Positions 1 to 8,630 are shown, counted from the stretch's first letter. The stretch is 32,015 nucleotides of DNA from Spirosoma fluviale (GCA_945906795.1 CAMDRO010000027.1:1-32015); one strand, 5' to 3'. Made by a program: numbers and translations. The notes: a model not told the origin generated them from the sequence alone.

Positions 1-33
1 GTTATTAGGAATAGTTTCACCCAATAAAATGTA

Positions 34-660
34 ATGAAACGTAAGTATATCATTTTTTTAACCTTTTTAATTTTGACCATCATGTTAGCAAGCTTTATGA
101 AAATTGGATCTATTTTAACGGCATTAGCATTGCCATTCACCCAAAACACTGTATTAACACGTCCAAACCAAATGGAAACAACCGCTGAAAAGAACTTTCA
201 TCAATTTAAAATGAAGACCATCGACGGAAAAGAAATTGACTTTTCTAAATTTAAAGGTAAAAAGATTGTTGTTTTAAATACAGCATCTAAATGTGGTTAT
301 ACCCCACAATATGCAGATTGGGAGAAATTCCATCAGGAAAATAAAGACATTGTAATCTTAGGTTTCCCTGCCAATGAATTTGGAGGCCAAGAGCCGGGAA
401 CCAACGCTGAAATAGCTACATTTTGTCAAAAAAATTATGGCGTTTCATTCCAAATGATGGAAAAAGTAGTTGTCAAAGGCGGCGAGAAATGTGAGCTTTA
501 CAAGTGGCTAACAGACAAAAACCAAAATGGTTGGAATGAAAAAGAACCAAGTTGGAATTTCTGCAAATATGTCATCAATGAAAAAGGTGAATTAGTGAAT
601 TTCTTTGCTTCTGGAATTAAGCCGTCAAGCCCTGAGTTCATTGCCGCATTGAATAAATAA
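34..660 (+). CDS. Glutathione peroxidase (Cys type), membrane-anchored
   Basis: Thiol-dependent peroxidase of the BtuE/GPx family, reducing hydrogen peroxide or lipid peroxides, probably with thioredoxin. The 208-aa protein starts with a basic stretch and one hydrophobic segment (about 5-34), so the catalytic domain (about 54-207) should sit on the periplasmic side of the inner membrane. Peroxidatic Cys87 lies in NTASKCGYTP, Gln119 in GGQEPG, and Trp174-Asn175 in SWNF, giving the full Cys/Gln/Trp/Asn tetrad. Cys131 in TFCQKNYGV is the likely resolving cysteine. The usual FPCNQFG stretch reads FPANEFG, so that extra Cys is missing. It is a cysteine, not a selenocysteine, enzyme. menA follows after 5 nt. 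The upstream promoter lies outside or at the window edge; an ATG at 29 runs straight into a stop and was not used. Confidence 0.93.
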   Translation: MKRKYIIFLTFLILTIMLASFMKIGSILTALALPFTQNTVLTRPNQMETTAEKNFHQFKMKTIDGKEIDFSKFKGKKIVVLNTASKCGYTPQYADWEKFHQENKDIVILGFPANEFGGQEPGTNAEIATFCQKNYGVSFQMMEKVVVKGGEKCELYKWLTDKNQNGWNEKEPSWNFCKYVINEKGELVNFFASGIKPSSPEFIAALNK

Positions 661-665
661 ATATT

Positions 666-1574
666 ATGAATCGATGGATTGAGGCAGCAAGGCCTCGAAC
701 CTTACCATTAGCGATAGCAAGTATTTTATTAGGAAATTTTCTGGCCTATGCGGTCGGAAAATTTTCTTTTTTAACGGCAGGTCTTGCCATACTCACTACT
801 TTACTCCTCCAAATCCTGTCAAATTTTGCGAATGATTTAGGCGATTCAATAAACGGGGTAGACAATAAAAATAGAAAAGTTGCTTTGAGAGCTGTCCAAA
901 CAGGGAAAATTTCGCCCTCCGAAATGAAAAATGTGGTCATCCTAACAGCATGCCTTTCGTTTATTTCAGGAATAAGCCTATTGTATTTTGCATTGCAATA
1001 CGCCAAATCGGAAACGATTATCACTTTTGTGATTCTGGGTATGCTTGCTATTTTAGCAGCCATTGCATATACAGTGGGCAAAAAACCCTATGGATATATG
1101 GGCTTAGGCGACATTTCAGTGTTTTTGTTTTTTGGTTGGGTAGGCACCTTTGGTACGTATTATTTACAAACTGAAATTTTGAATTATTACATTCTAATTC
1201 CCGCCTCAGGTTGCGGATTTTTATCGGTTGCTGTTTTGAATTTAAACAATTTACGGGATATTGAGAATGACCGAAAAACAGGAAAGCGATCCATACCTGT
1301 AAGAATAGGTAAGCTTTATGGCTTCTATTACCAAAAAACCATCATGTTGCTCGGTATCTGTACCTTTATTATCTACTTAATGTATCAAGGAAAACCCATT
1401 CAATTGTCACAGAATATAATCATTATGGCAGGATGGTACCCATTGGTTCAAATCATCAAGCAATTGAATTCAAAAATGACCCCTGCGCAAATAGATCCTT
1501 ACTTAAAAAAGACCGCTTTGAGCACATTGTTTATGATTGTGATTTTTGGTGTTAGTCAAATTTTTCTTAGCTAG
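666..1574 (+). CDS. menA: 1,4-dihydroxy-2-naphthoate polyprenyltransferase
   Basis: UbiA-family integral membrane prenyltransferase that attaches the isoprenoid tail to dihydroxynaphthoate, making demethylmenaquinone. At 302 aa it has normal length, with about eight to nine hydrophobic segments. The first Asp-rich motif is NDLGD (56-60) followed by SINGVDN. The second is NNLRDIENDRKTGKRS (194-209), with Asp198 and Asp202. These bind magnesium and the prenyl diphosphate. The N-terminal WIEAARPRTLPLA is typical of MenA rather than UbiA. It lies 5 nt behind the peroxidase gene and is probably co-transcribed with it; no other men gene is in the window, so any functional link with the peroxidase is only positional. 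Confidence 0.93.
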   Translation: MNRWIEAARPRTLPLAIASILLGNFLAYAVGKFSFLTAGLAILTTLLLQILSNFANDLGDSINGVDNKNRKVALRAVQTGKISPSEMKNVVILTACLSFISGISLLYFALQYAKSETIITFVILGMLAILAAIAYTVGKKPYGYMGLGDISVFLFFGWVGTFGTYYLQTEILNYYILIPASGCGFLSVAVLNLNNLRDIENDRKTGKRSIPVRIGKLYGFYYQKTIMLLGICTFIIYLMYQGKPIQLSQNIIIMAGWYPLVQIIKQLNSKMTPAQIDPYLKKTALSTLFMIVIFGVSQIFLS

Positions 1575-1607
1575 AAAATTGACTATTTTTACAAAAAAAA
1601 TCCTCCC

Positions 1608-2960
1608 ATGTTACAACGAATTTCCATTTTATTCTTGTTGAATTTACTATTCATCACCACAGTTATAGCCCAAGACGCCGGTCCTAATTATCTTGAATTA
1701 GGTATTACACAAAACAAAACAGGTAATTATGCCGATGCATTAAGGAATTTCAGCATTGAGATTGAAAAAAATATAGCTAATCCCAATCCAGTTTCTTTTT
1801 ATAACCGTGGATTTGCCAAATACAATTTGAAAGATTTCCGAGGAGCCATTTTGGATTTTGACAAAGCCATTGAATTAAAACCTACCTATTTCGAAGCATT
1901 TATAGCCAGAGGTCAAAGTTATAGCATGCAAGACAACCACAAAGTGGCCATGAATGATTACAATGAAGCTATTCGCTTAAATCCATTGGAAGCCACCGCA
2001 TATTTTAGTCGGGGTATCTCCAAAATGAAACTTCAAAATTTTCGTGGTGGTTTATCAGATTTCAATAAATCATTGGAATTGAACCCAGAATATGCACCAG
2101 GATTAGCTTCTAGAGGCGAATCAAAAGTAAAATTGGGCGATTTTAAGGGGAGTTTGGAAGATTTTGACAAAGCGATTACCATCAATCCAAAGCGGGCTAC
2201 TTATTATTCAAGTCGGGCTTATTCTAAACTAAAATTAGGGGAATATGCCACGGCTTTAAAAGATTATGCTGAAGCCCTTAAACTAAGTCCAGACAATCCA
2301 GACGATTGGTATTTTTCAGGATTTTGCAAAACGCAATTGGAAAATTTTAGAGGAGAAAACGGTGAAAAGGGAGCATTAGAAGATTTCAGTAGGTCATTGG
2401 AATTAAACCCGATGAAAGTGGAAGCCTATTATGGCAGAGGCTTTTCAAAATCAAAAATTGGGGACCCACGAGGAGCGATTGAAGATTATACGAAAGCAGC
2501 GGAAACCGGAAACAATGAAAATGCCAAGATTATTTATGACGGCAAAATGTCTAAAAATCTATTGGATGACCTTAGAAACGGGGTACAGGATAAAATCAAA
2601 ATGGCAGAATATACTTCAGAAAGAGCTGAAATATATTTCAATCGAGGTTCTGCAAAAGCAAAGTCTGGAGACCAAAAGCAAGCCATGGATGATTATAACA
2701 AGGCCATTTCGCTTAACCCCGTATATGCAGAAGCCTATTTTTTAAGAGGAATTGCCAAGTCATCTTTAGGCGACCAACGCAATGCGATCCAAGATTGCAG
2801 CAATGCGATTAAATTAAATCCAAAGTATGCGGAAGCCTACTATGTACAAGGCATCATAAAATTAGCCCTCAGCGATAATACGGGTTGTTTAGATCTTAGT
2901 AAAGCAGGAGAATTAGGCTATAATCCAGCATACCAAGTGATTAGAGATCATTGCAATTGA
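1608..2960 (+). CDS. Secreted tetratricopeptide-repeat protein
   Basis: 450-aa protein with a signal peptide (hydrophobic 5-20, ending ..VIAQD) followed by about ten TPR units filling nearly the whole chain. The repeats carry the usual pattern, such as A-x-x-D-F-D-K-A-I-E-L-K/N-P and A-x-Y-x-R-G, at roughly 34-residue spacing. A break around 290-330 separates eight repeats from the last three. The C-terminal end (..GCLDLSKAGELGYNPAYQVI) looks like a Sel1-type half repeat. TPR arrays are protein-binding scaffolds, here most likely periplasmic; the partner is unknown. The gene stands 33 nt after menA and ends just before a strong bidirectional terminator. I cannot assign a specific role. Confidence 0.85.
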   Translation: MLQRISILFLLNLLFITTVIAQDAGPNYLELGITQNKTGNYADALRNFSIEIEKNIANPNPVSFYNRGFAKYNLKDFRGAILDFDKAIELKPTYFEAFIARGQSYSMQDNHKVAMNDYNEAIRLNPLEATAYFSRGISKMKLQNFRGGLSDFNKSLELNPEYAPGLASRGESKVKLGDFKGSLEDFDKAITINPKRATYYSSRAYSKLKLGEYATALKDYAEALKLSPDNPDDWYFSGFCKTQLENFRGENGEKGALEDFSRSLELNPMKVEAYYGRGFSKSKIGDPRGAIEDYTKAAETGNNENAKIIYDGKMSKNLLDDLRNGVQDKIKMAEYTSERAEIYFNRGSAKAKSGDQKQAMDDYNKAISLNPVYAEAYFLRGIAKSSLGDQRNAIQDCSNAIKLNPKYAEAYYVQGIIKLALSDNTGCLDLSKAGELGYNPAYQVIRDHCN

Positions 2961-2987
2961 TTTTCAAATATTAAGAATGACAAAATC

Positions 2988-3014
2988 AAAAGCCTTCTAA
3001 AGAAGGCTTTTTTT
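2988..3014. terminator. Bidirectional terminator between convergent genes
   Basis: Perfect hairpin with arms AAAGCCTTC and GAAGGCTTT around a TAAA loop, followed by a run of T to 3014. The T run overlaps the stop codon of the minus-strand AMP nucleosidase, so one element serves both converging genes. Confidence 0.85.
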
Positions 3015-3786
3015 ATTCAAACCGTAAGTGTTTCACCGATTCACCGGAATTCGCCAATTCTTCTAAAGAATCTATGCCAATTTGGAGATGCTTAATAACA
3101 AAATTGGCCGTAACTGTGTGATCACTTTTTTCCGTTTTAACCCCATCAGGCGTCATGGGATTGTCAGAAACTAAAAGCAAAGCCCCGTGAGGTATTTTAT
3201 TAACAAAACCCACCGTAAAAATGGTCGCCGTCTCCATGTCGATCCCCATCACACGAATATCAGATAAATAGGTTTTGAAAACTTCATCATGCTCCCAAAC
3301 TCGTCGGTTAGTCGTGTAAACCAAACCCGTCCAATAATCCATTTCATGTTTCTTGATCATGGATGAAACCGCTCTTTGGAGTCGGAATGAAGGCAATGCA
3401 GGCACTTCTTTAGGCATATATTCATCTGATGTACCCTCTCCTCGAACTGCGGCTATGGGTAAAATCAAATCCCCAATATTTAAATTTTTCTTTAAGCCCC
3501 CGCATTTACCTAAAAACAAAACTGCGTGAGGTGAAATAGCCGACAAAATATCCATGACCGTTGCTGCCATAGGAGAACCCATTCCAAAATTGATGATGGT
3601 GATATTGTTCGCCGTAGCCGTTTGCATGGGCCGGTCTTTCCCTAAAATTTCTACTGAAAATTTTTCGGCAAACATTTCGACATAATTTTTAAAATTGGTC
3701 AACAAGATATATTGGCCAAACTTTTCAATGGGGGTTCCCGTGTATCTAGGTAACCAATTTTGAACAATCTCTTCTTTTGTCTTCAT
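3013..3786 (-). CDS. amn: AMP nucleosidase
   Basis: PNP/UDP phosphorylase superfamily enzyme, 257 aa, of the short Bacteroidetes form annotated as AMP nucleosidase (AMP + water to adenine + ribose 5-phosphate). Visible motifs are NFGMGSPMAA (66-75), the glycine-rich FLGKCGGL (91-98), RGEGTSDEY (115-123), the purine/ribose site GIDMETATIF (181-190) and SDNPMTPDG (207-215). It lacks the extra N-terminal regulatory domain of the E. coli enzyme, as is normal for this subfamily. It is transcribed alone, divergent from the nuclease-domain gene, across an intergenic region carrying a perfect inverted repeat. A different nucleosidase specificity cannot be excluded from sequence alone. Confidence 0.88.
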   Translation of the reverse strand: MKTKEEIVQNWLPRYTGTPIEKFGQYILLTNFKNYVEMFAEKFSVEILGKDRPMQTATANNITIINFGMGSPMAATVMDILSAISPHAVLFLGKCGGLKKNLNIGDLILPIAAVRGEGTSDEYMPKEVPALPSFRLQRAVSSMIKKHEMDYWTGLVYTTNRRVWEHDEVFKTYLSDIRVMGIDMETATIFTVGFVNKIPHGALLLVSDNPMTPDGVKTEKSDHTVTANFVIKHLQIGIDSLEELANSGESVKHLRFE

Positions 3787-3806
3787 TAAATTATGTTTGA
3801 GTGATG

Positions 3807-3831
3807 AAATTAATCTAATAAAGATTAATTT
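3807..3831. repeat. Perfect inverted repeat in divergent promoter region
   Basis: Arms AAATTAATCT (3807-3816) and AGATTAATTT (3822-3831) flank a 5-nt spacer. It lies in the 65-nt region between the divergent starts at 3786 and 3852. Its size and location suit a dimeric repressor or activator site, but no regulator gene is adjacent and it has no T run for termination. Confidence 0.5.
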
Positions 3832-3851
3832 AGTATTTGGCTTTAAAACCT

Positions 3852-4310
3852 ATGAATTCTTCGAACAATTTAAAATTGATTTTCCCTGAATTTGAGTACA
3901 AATTAACAAAAAAGGAAGGAAAACTTTTCATTTATGACCCAATAGCCAAAAAATACAGAGCTCTAAGCCCTGAGGAATGGGTAAGGCAACATTGTTTAAA
4001 TTTTTTAACGAATCATTTAGGGTATCCCGCCACAAACATTCAAATAGAAAGAGCTTTTAAAGTAAATAAATTAACTAGGCGAACCGATATTCAGGTGTTT
4101 GATTCAAGGGGAGAATTACTGTTGATCATTGAATGTAAAGCTCCACATATTGAAATAAATGAAGTTACCTTTCAACAAATTAGTCAATACCAACAAAAAA
4201 ACATGGCGAAATACTTAGCCTTAACCAATGGATTAGAAAATCATATTTTTGAAATAAATTTAACAGAAAATCAAACAAATAAAATCAACCAATTTCCAGC
4301 ATATTTATGA
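3852..4310 (+). CDS. Stand-alone HsdR N-terminal-like PD-(D/E)XK nuclease domain protein
   Basis: 152-aa protein resembling the N-terminal nuclease domain of type I restriction R subunits (HSDR_N family), but with no helicase and no HsdM or HsdS nearby. The nuclease core is intact: Glu42 in SPEEWVRQH, Asp79 in RRTDIQVFD, Glu94 and Lys96 in IIECKAP, and Gln113 in QISQYQ. Such single-domain copies are common in Bacteroidota and their role is not known to me; DNA repair or nucleic-acid turnover is more likely than restriction. I chose the ATG at 3852 over the in-frame TTG at 3837 because the latter falls in the promoter-like AT stretch. Its stop overlaps the ATG of pafA (ATGA), implying translational coupling. 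Confidence 0.82.
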   Translation: MNSSNNLKLIFPEFEYKLTKKEGKLFIYDPIAKKYRALSPEEWVRQHCLNFLTNHLGYPATNIQIERAFKVNKLTRRTDIQVFDSRGELLLIIECKAPHIEINEVTFQQISQYQQKNMAKYLALTNGLENHIFEINLTENQTNKINQFPAYL

Positions 4311-5941
4311 AAACCTTTATCTATTTATTATTTACGTCTACTATACTATTGTTTTCTCCATGTACTTTTGCCCAAAAGAAATCAAACGCATTGCCTAAAA
4401 GACCGAAATTGGTCGTCGGCATAGTCGTAGACCAAATGCGATACGAATACCTGTACAAATATGCCGATCGGTACGTAGATGGTGGGTTTAAGCGACTCAT
4501 GAAAGAGGGGTTAAATTGCCAAGAAAATCATTATAATTTTGCGCCCACCGTTACAGCGGCTGGACACACCAGTGTTTATACGGGTACTGTTCCTTCTGTG
4601 CATGGAATTGTGGGCAATGATTGGACCGATGTAGCTACTGGCAAAAAAGTATATTGCACAGAAGACAGCACGGTAAAAACGGTGGGAACTACGGGAAAAA
4701 CGGGTTGGATGTCGCCTAAAAATCTTTGGACCAGCACTATTACAGACCAATTAAAAATGGCTCAGAACTACCAATCTAAAACGATAGCCATCGCCTTAAA
4801 AGACAGGGGAGCCATATTACCTGGTGGACACACGGCAAACGCAGCATATTGGTATGATTCAAAAGAGGGCCGTTGGATTAGCTCAAGTTTTTATTTCAAT
4901 GAATTACCTAACTGGGTTCAAACATTTAATTCAGAGGAACGAGCTTTGAAATATGTTCAAAAAGGTTGGAGCACCTTGTATCCGATCGAAACCTATACGC
5001 AAAGCGCTGAAGATGAAAATAAGTTTGAAGGAAAATTACCTGGTGAAAAATCCACTAGCTTTCCACACGAATTGAAGGGAGGAAATCCATTAGAAGTAAT
5101 TAGAACGACCCCGTATGGCAATAGTATCACCAAGGATTTTGCAATCAAGGCTCTTGAAAATGAAAAATTAGGTAAAAATGGTACAAGCGATTTTTTAGCC
5201 ATCAGCTTTTCATCGACTGATTATGTGGGTCATAGCTTTGGTCCACAATCCATTGAATTAGAGGATACTTATTTACGCTTGGATAAAGATATCGCTGAAA
5301 TATTGACCTATTTAGATGCACAATACGGGAAAGATCAGGTGCTTGTTTTTCTTACAGCAGATCATGCGGTAGCTGAGGTTCCTGGATATGCCAATAGCAA
5401 AAAATTACCTGGAGGAGTTTTTGACCGAAATGCATCTATTTCCGACATGAAAAAAGCGATAAATCAAGCATTTGGAAATGTAGATTTATTGGTCGGCGAA
5501 GAAAATAGCCAACTCTATTTTAATCATAATTTGATGGAGAAAATGGGCATTGATTCAAAAAAATTATTTGATGTAGTTAGAAAATCGTATCAAAAGCAAA
5601 TCGGTTTTTCTGAACTGATCCATTTAAAAGATATACAGAGCGCTAATTTGAATGCTCAGTATACCCAATTGATTATCAATGGATATCATCCAGCGAGAAG
5701 TGGAGACTTTATGATTTTATTAAAACCATCCTGGTTTATGGGATCGCAGACGGGCACAACACATAGTACGTTATATTCATATGACACACATGTACCTTTG
5801 TTGTTTTATGGTTGGAAAGTTAAGCCAAGCGAAATCGTAAAAAGAACTTCCATCAGTGATATTTCAGTGACATTGGCCAACTGGCTACATATCATGGAAC
5901 CTTCGGGAAGTATAGGCAATGTTATCACACAAATACCCTAG
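4307..5941 (+). CDS. pafA: Alkaline phosphatase PafA
   Basis: Secreted phosphate-monoester hydrolase of the alkaline phosphatase superfamily, 544 aa, close to the length of the Elizabethkingia enzyme. A signal peptide ends near residue 22 (..CTFAQ). The catalytic set is complete: Asp42 (VVDQMR), nucleophile Thr83 (TVTAAGH), Asn104 (GIVGND), the phosphate-binding pair Lys165 and Arg167 (ALKDRG), Asp305 and His309 (STDYVGH), Asp352-His353 (TADH) and His486 (GTTHS). The K-x-R pair separates phosphomonoesterase PafA from diesterase relatives. It presumably releases phosphate from organic esters in the periplasm or outside. PafA in this phylum is often calcium-dependent and can be independent of phosphate level. 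Start overlaps the preceding stop by ATGA. Confidence 0.93.
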   Translation: MKTFIYLLFTSTILLFSPCTFAQKKSNALPKRPKLVVGIVVDQMRYEYLYKYADRYVDGGFKRLMKEGLNCQENHYNFAPTVTAAGHTSVYTGTVPSVHGIVGNDWTDVATGKKVYCTEDSTVKTVGTTGKTGWMSPKNLWTSTITDQLKMAQNYQSKTIAIALKDRGAILPGGHTANAAYWYDSKEGRWISSSFYFNELPNWVQTFNSEERALKYVQKGWSTLYPIETYTQSAEDENKFEGKLPGEKSTSFPHELKGGNPLEVIRTTPYGNSITKDFAIKALENEKLGKNGTSDFLAISFSSTDYVGHSFGPQSIELEDTYLRLDKDIAEILTYLDAQYGKDQVLVFLTADHAVAEVPGYANSKKLPGGVFDRNASISDMKKAINQAFGNVDLLVGEENSQLYFNHNLMEKMGIDSKKLFDVVRKSYQKQIGFSELIHLKDIQSANLNAQYTQLIINGYHPARSGDFMILLKPSWFMGSQTGTTHSTLYSYDTHVPLLFYGWKVKPSEIVKRTSISDISVTLANWLHIMEPSGSIGNVITQIP

Positions 5942-5956
5942 CTATTAAATCAATAT

Positions 5957-5988
5957 TTGCAATTTTTAAAGATTATTAGCTAATTTTA
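5957..5988 (+). promoter_or_regulatory. Probable promoter of ugd
   Basis: TTTG ending at 5959, then 21 nt, then TAATTTTA at 5981-5988, one mismatch from the Bacteroidetes -7 box TAnnTTTG. The -7 box overlaps the palindrome ATTAGCTAAT (5975-5984), which recurs in two other intergenic regions here. The expected start point would give a leader of about 25 nt. Confidence 0.5.
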
Positions 5989-6021
5989 TAGCCAAATTTA
6001 GAATTAATTTAAGATTATCAA

Positions 6022-7335
6022 ATGAAAATAGCTGTAGTAGGAACTGGGTATGTAGGTTTAGTGACAGGTACATGTTTTGCGGAAACGGGAAATTATGTGA
6101 CTTGTGTAGACATCAATGAAGATAAAATTAGGAGGATGAAAGCAGGCGAGGTTCCCATTTATGAACCTGGCCTTGAGGATTTATTTCACCGAAATACGGA
6201 GGAAGGGAGATTGAATTTTACCACCTCACTGAGTGAAGGTATAAAAGGAGCGAAAGTGATTTTTCTAGCCTTGCCTACTCCTCCGGGAGAAAATGGCTCT
6301 GCCGACTTAAAATATATTTTACAAGTAGCCAAACATTTAGGGCCACTGATCACAGAATATACCGTGATCATTGACAAAAGCACAGTGCCAGTGGGTACCT
6401 CAGAGCTTGTACATCAAGCGATTGCCAAAAATGTTTCTCCCAATTTATTTGACGTAGTTTCTAATCCTGAATTTTTGAGGGAAGGTGTGGCGGTGGAAGA
6501 TTTCATGAAACCGGACCGAGTGGTGATTGGTACTGAATCTGACAAAGCAAAAGAAATACTAAATCGCTTATATGCCCCGCTAGTTCGCCAAGGAAATCCA
6601 ATTATATTCATGGATGAACGTTCCGCTGAAATGACCAAATATGCCGCAAATGCATTTTTGGCCACCAAGATTACCTTTATGAATGAAATTGCTAATTTAT
6701 GTGAATTGGTCGGTGCCAACGTAGACGATATTCGCAGAGGTATTGGAACTGATTCTAGAATAGGTAAGCGGTTTTTATTTGCTGGTATTGGATATGGAGG
6801 TTCTTGCTTTCCTAAGGATGTACAGGCACTTGCCAAAACTTCAGAAGAAAACAACTATCAATTTCATATTTTGGAGAGTGTAATGAAGGTCAATGAAAAG
6901 CAAAAAACCAAGTTGATACCGATTATAAAAAATCACTTCAATAATGAGTTAGCTGGAAAAACGATAGGTATTTGGGGTTTAGCATTTAAACCTTATACCG
7001 ATGACATTCGTGAGGCGCCTGCTTTATACAACATCGAACATCTACTTGAATTAGGATGTAAAATCAATGTGTATGATCCTGAGGCGATGCCTAACGCCAA
7101 AGAATTATTAGGAGAAACGGTTACCTTCTCAAAAAGTCCTTACGCTGCCATTGAAAATGCGGATGCGCTCCTTATTGTGACCGAATGGCCACAATTTAGA
7201 ACGCCTGACTTTGAACGTATGGAAAGCTTATTGAAAAATAAGGTTATTTTTGACGGTAGAAATTTATATGAAATGGCTCAAATGAAAGAATTAGGATACA
7301 CCTATTATTCGATTGGCCGAGGGGTGGTTAAGTAA
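6022..7335 (+). CDS. ugd: UDP-glucose 6-dehydrogenase
   Basis: Oxidises UDP-glucose twice with NAD+ to UDP-glucuronate, a precursor of surface polysaccharide. 437 aa, normal length. The N-terminal Rossmann fold shows GTGYVG (7-12) and Asp30 for NAD ribose binding. STVPVGT (120-126) and NPEFLREG (148-155) are family signatures. Catalytic Cys262 sits in GGSCFPKD and Lys216 lies in the conserved NAFLATKI helix. The C-terminal UDP-binding domain begins near GKTIGIWGLAFKP (about 314). It is followed after a repeat-bearing 193-nt gap by the decarboxylase that uses its product, so the two form a UDP-glucose to UDP-xylose module. Confidence 0.96.
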   Translation: MKIAVVGTGYVGLVTGTCFAETGNYVTCVDINEDKIRRMKAGEVPIYEPGLEDLFHRNTEEGRLNFTTSLSEGIKGAKVIFLALPTPPGENGSADLKYILQVAKHLGPLITEYTVIIDKSTVPVGTSELVHQAIAKNVSPNLFDVVSNPEFLREGVAVEDFMKPDRVVIGTESDKAKEILNRLYAPLVRQGNPIIFMDERSAEMTKYAANAFLATKITFMNEIANLCELVGANVDDIRRGIGTDSRIGKRFLFAGIGYGGSCFPKDVQALAKTSEENNYQFHILESVMKVNEKQKTKLIPIIKNHFNNELAGKTIGIWGLAFKPYTDDIREAPALYNIEHLLELGCKINVYDPEAMPNAKELLGETVTFSKSPYAAIENADALLIVTEWPQFRTPDFERMESLLKNKVIFDGRNLYEMAQMKELGYTYYSIGRGVVK

Positions 7336-7364
7336 ATTTAGGTAGGTAATAGAGATTAGTTAAG

Positions 7365-7434
7365 AGGTAAAAGGTAATTTGTAATGTAGGGAACGGTGTT
7401 TACCTTGGACCAAAAAATATCAGGTAAAAGGTAA
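7365..7434 (+). repeat. Direct repeat AGGTAAAAGGTAA, two copies
   Basis: Exact 13-bp copies at 7365-7377 and 7422-7434, amid other GGTA-rich sequence (7341-7348, 7443-7447). They lie between ugd and the decarboxylase gene. I see no open reading frame or hairpin associated with them; the stretch looks like degenerate low-complexity DNA. Confidence 0.5.
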
Positions 7435-7449
7435 GAGATAATAGGTATT

Positions 7450-7473
7450 GTAGAGACGCGATACTTCGCGTCT
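7450..7473 (+). repeat. REP-like palindrome, copy A
   Basis: Starts GTAGAGACGCG and forms a hairpin with arms AGACGCGA (7454-7461) and TCGCGTCT (7466-7473) around TACT. It is much more GC-rich than its surroundings and belongs to the same family as the copies at 8534, 8583 and 8631, differing in one loop base from copy B. It lies between ugd and the UDP-glucuronate decarboxylase gene. Confidence 0.75.
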
Positions 7474-7528
7474 GAAATATTAATAAAACACCATTTACAA
7501 ACTTGTGGATGGCTATTTTTTAAAAAAT

Positions 7529-8500
7529 ATGAAGAGAATATTAATTACAGGGGGTGCAGGGTTTTTAGGTTCGCATTTATGTGATCGTTTTATCAAAGAA
7601 GGCTATCATGTGATTGCCATGGATAACTTGATCACTGGAGACCTAAAAAATATCGAGCATTTATTTAAGCTTCCCAATTTTGAGTTTTACCACCATGATG
7701 TTTCTAAATTCATTCATGTTCCAGGCCAATTAGATTATATTTTACATTTTGCGTCTCCTGCATCACCTATTGATTATTTAAAAATACCCATTCAAACCTT
7801 GAAAGTAGGTTCCTTAGGCATTCACAATTGCTTAGGTTTGGCGAGAGTTAAGGGAGCCCGTGTTTTAATCGCTTCCACATCAGAGGTTTATGGCGACCCA
7901 ACCGTTCATCCACAACCTGAAGAATATTGGGGAAATGTAAATCCAGTGGGTCCCCGTGGTGTATATGACGAAGCAAAGCGTTTCCAAGAGGCTATGACTA
8001 TGGCCTATCATACGTATCATGGATTAGAAACGAGAATCGTTCGAATCTTTAATACCTATGGTCCAAGAATGCGATTAAATGATGGCCGCGTGTTACCTGC
8101 TTTTATAGGCCAAGCATTACGTGGGGAAGATTTAACCATGTTTGGCGATGGATCACAAACTCGAGCATTTTGCTTTGTGGACGATTTAGTAGAAGGTATT
8201 TATCGATTATTATTAAGCGATTACAGCCAACCCATGAACATCGGTAATCCAGATGAAATTACCATTAAGGAGTTTGGCGAAGAAATCATCAAATTAACTG
8301 GGACTACTCAAAAGCTTATCTCATTGCCATTACCCACTGATGACCCTAAGCAACGTAAACCTGATATTACCAAAGCTAAAGCGATTTTAGGTTGGGAGCC
8401 CAAAGTATCTCGTGCAGAAGGCTTAAAAATCACATACGCGTATTTTAAATCATTAAGCCCAGAAGATTTACATCGAATGGCACATCATAAAGAGTTCTAG
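7529..8500 (+). CDS. UDP-glucuronate decarboxylase (UDP-xylose synthase)
   Basis: Extended short-chain dehydrogenase that decarboxylates UDP-glucuronate to UDP-xylose using bound NAD+. 323 aa from the ATG at 7529; the in-frame GTG at 7505 would add eight residues before the MKRILITGG beta strand and is less likely. NAD site GGAGFLG (8-14), Asp32 in MDNL, active-site Ser118-Glu119 (STSEVYG), and catalytic Tyr146 and Lys150 in YDEAK. The stretch [15 protein letters not shown] just before it is the hallmark of UXS enzymes and separates it from 4-epimerases. Works directly on the product of ugd. Ends at a strong hairpin terminator. Confidence 0.94.
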   Translation: MKRILITGGAGFLGSHLCDRFIKEGYHVIAMDNLITGDLKNIEHLFKLPNFEFYHHDVSKFIHVPGQLDYILHFASPASPIDYLKIPIQTLKVGSLGIHNCLGLARVKGARVLIASTSEVYGDPTVHPQPEEYWGNVNPVGPRGVYDEAKRFQEAMTMAYHTYHGLETRIVRIFNTYGPRMRLNDGRVLPAFIGQALRGEDLTMFGDGSQTRAFCFVDDLVEGIYRLLLSDYSQPMNIGNPDEITIKEFGEEIIKLTGTTQKLISLPLPTDDPKQRKPDITKAKAILGWEPKVSRAEGLKITYAYFKSLSPEDLHRMAHHKEF

Positions 8501-8504
8501 TTAT

Positions 8505-8527
8505 AACCGGGGAAACCCGGTTTTTTT
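8505..8527 (+). terminator. Rho-independent terminator after UDP-xylose synthase gene
   Basis: Arms AACCGGG and CCCGGTT close a GAAA tetraloop, followed by seven T (8521-8527), starting 5 nt after the stop codon. Confidence 0.88.
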
Positions 8528-8533
8528 ATTCCT

Positions 8534-8557
8534 GTAGAGACGCGATACCTCGCGTCT
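8534..8557 (+). repeat. REP-like palindrome, copy B (terminator-like)
   Basis: Hairpin with arms AGACGCGA (8538-8545) and TCGCGTCT (8550-8557), loop TACC, preceded by GTAG and followed by six T. It could act as a second terminator. It is an exact reverse complement of copy C (8583-8606). Confidence 0.78.
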
Positions 8558-8582
8558 TTTTTGGTTATTTTTTGTGGGAAAT

Positions 8583-8606
8583 AGACGCGAGGTATCGCGT
8601 CTCTAC
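8583..8606 (-). repeat. REP-like palindrome, copy C
   Basis: Same 24-nt element as copy B in the opposite orientation: arms AGACGCGA (8583-8590) and TCGCGTCT (8595-8602), then CTAC. With copy B it forms a perfect 24-bp inverted repeat around a 25-nt spacer. It opens the 48-bp tandem repeat. Confidence 0.78.
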
Positions 8607-8630
8607 GAAAAGAATTATCTGGATATAAAT

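Noticed and set aside
34-660. Selenocysteine-containing glutathione peroxidase linked to selD.
   Set aside because: The active-site codon encodes Cys (TGT) and no in-frame TGA occurs in the gene.
3852-4310. Type I restriction-modification system.
   Set aside because: Only an N-terminal nuclease-like domain is present; no helicase, HsdM or HsdS is nearby.
7505-7528. GTG start adding eight residues to UDP-xylose synthase.
   Set aside because: The added residues precede the conserved first beta strand; ATG at 7529 gives the usual family start.
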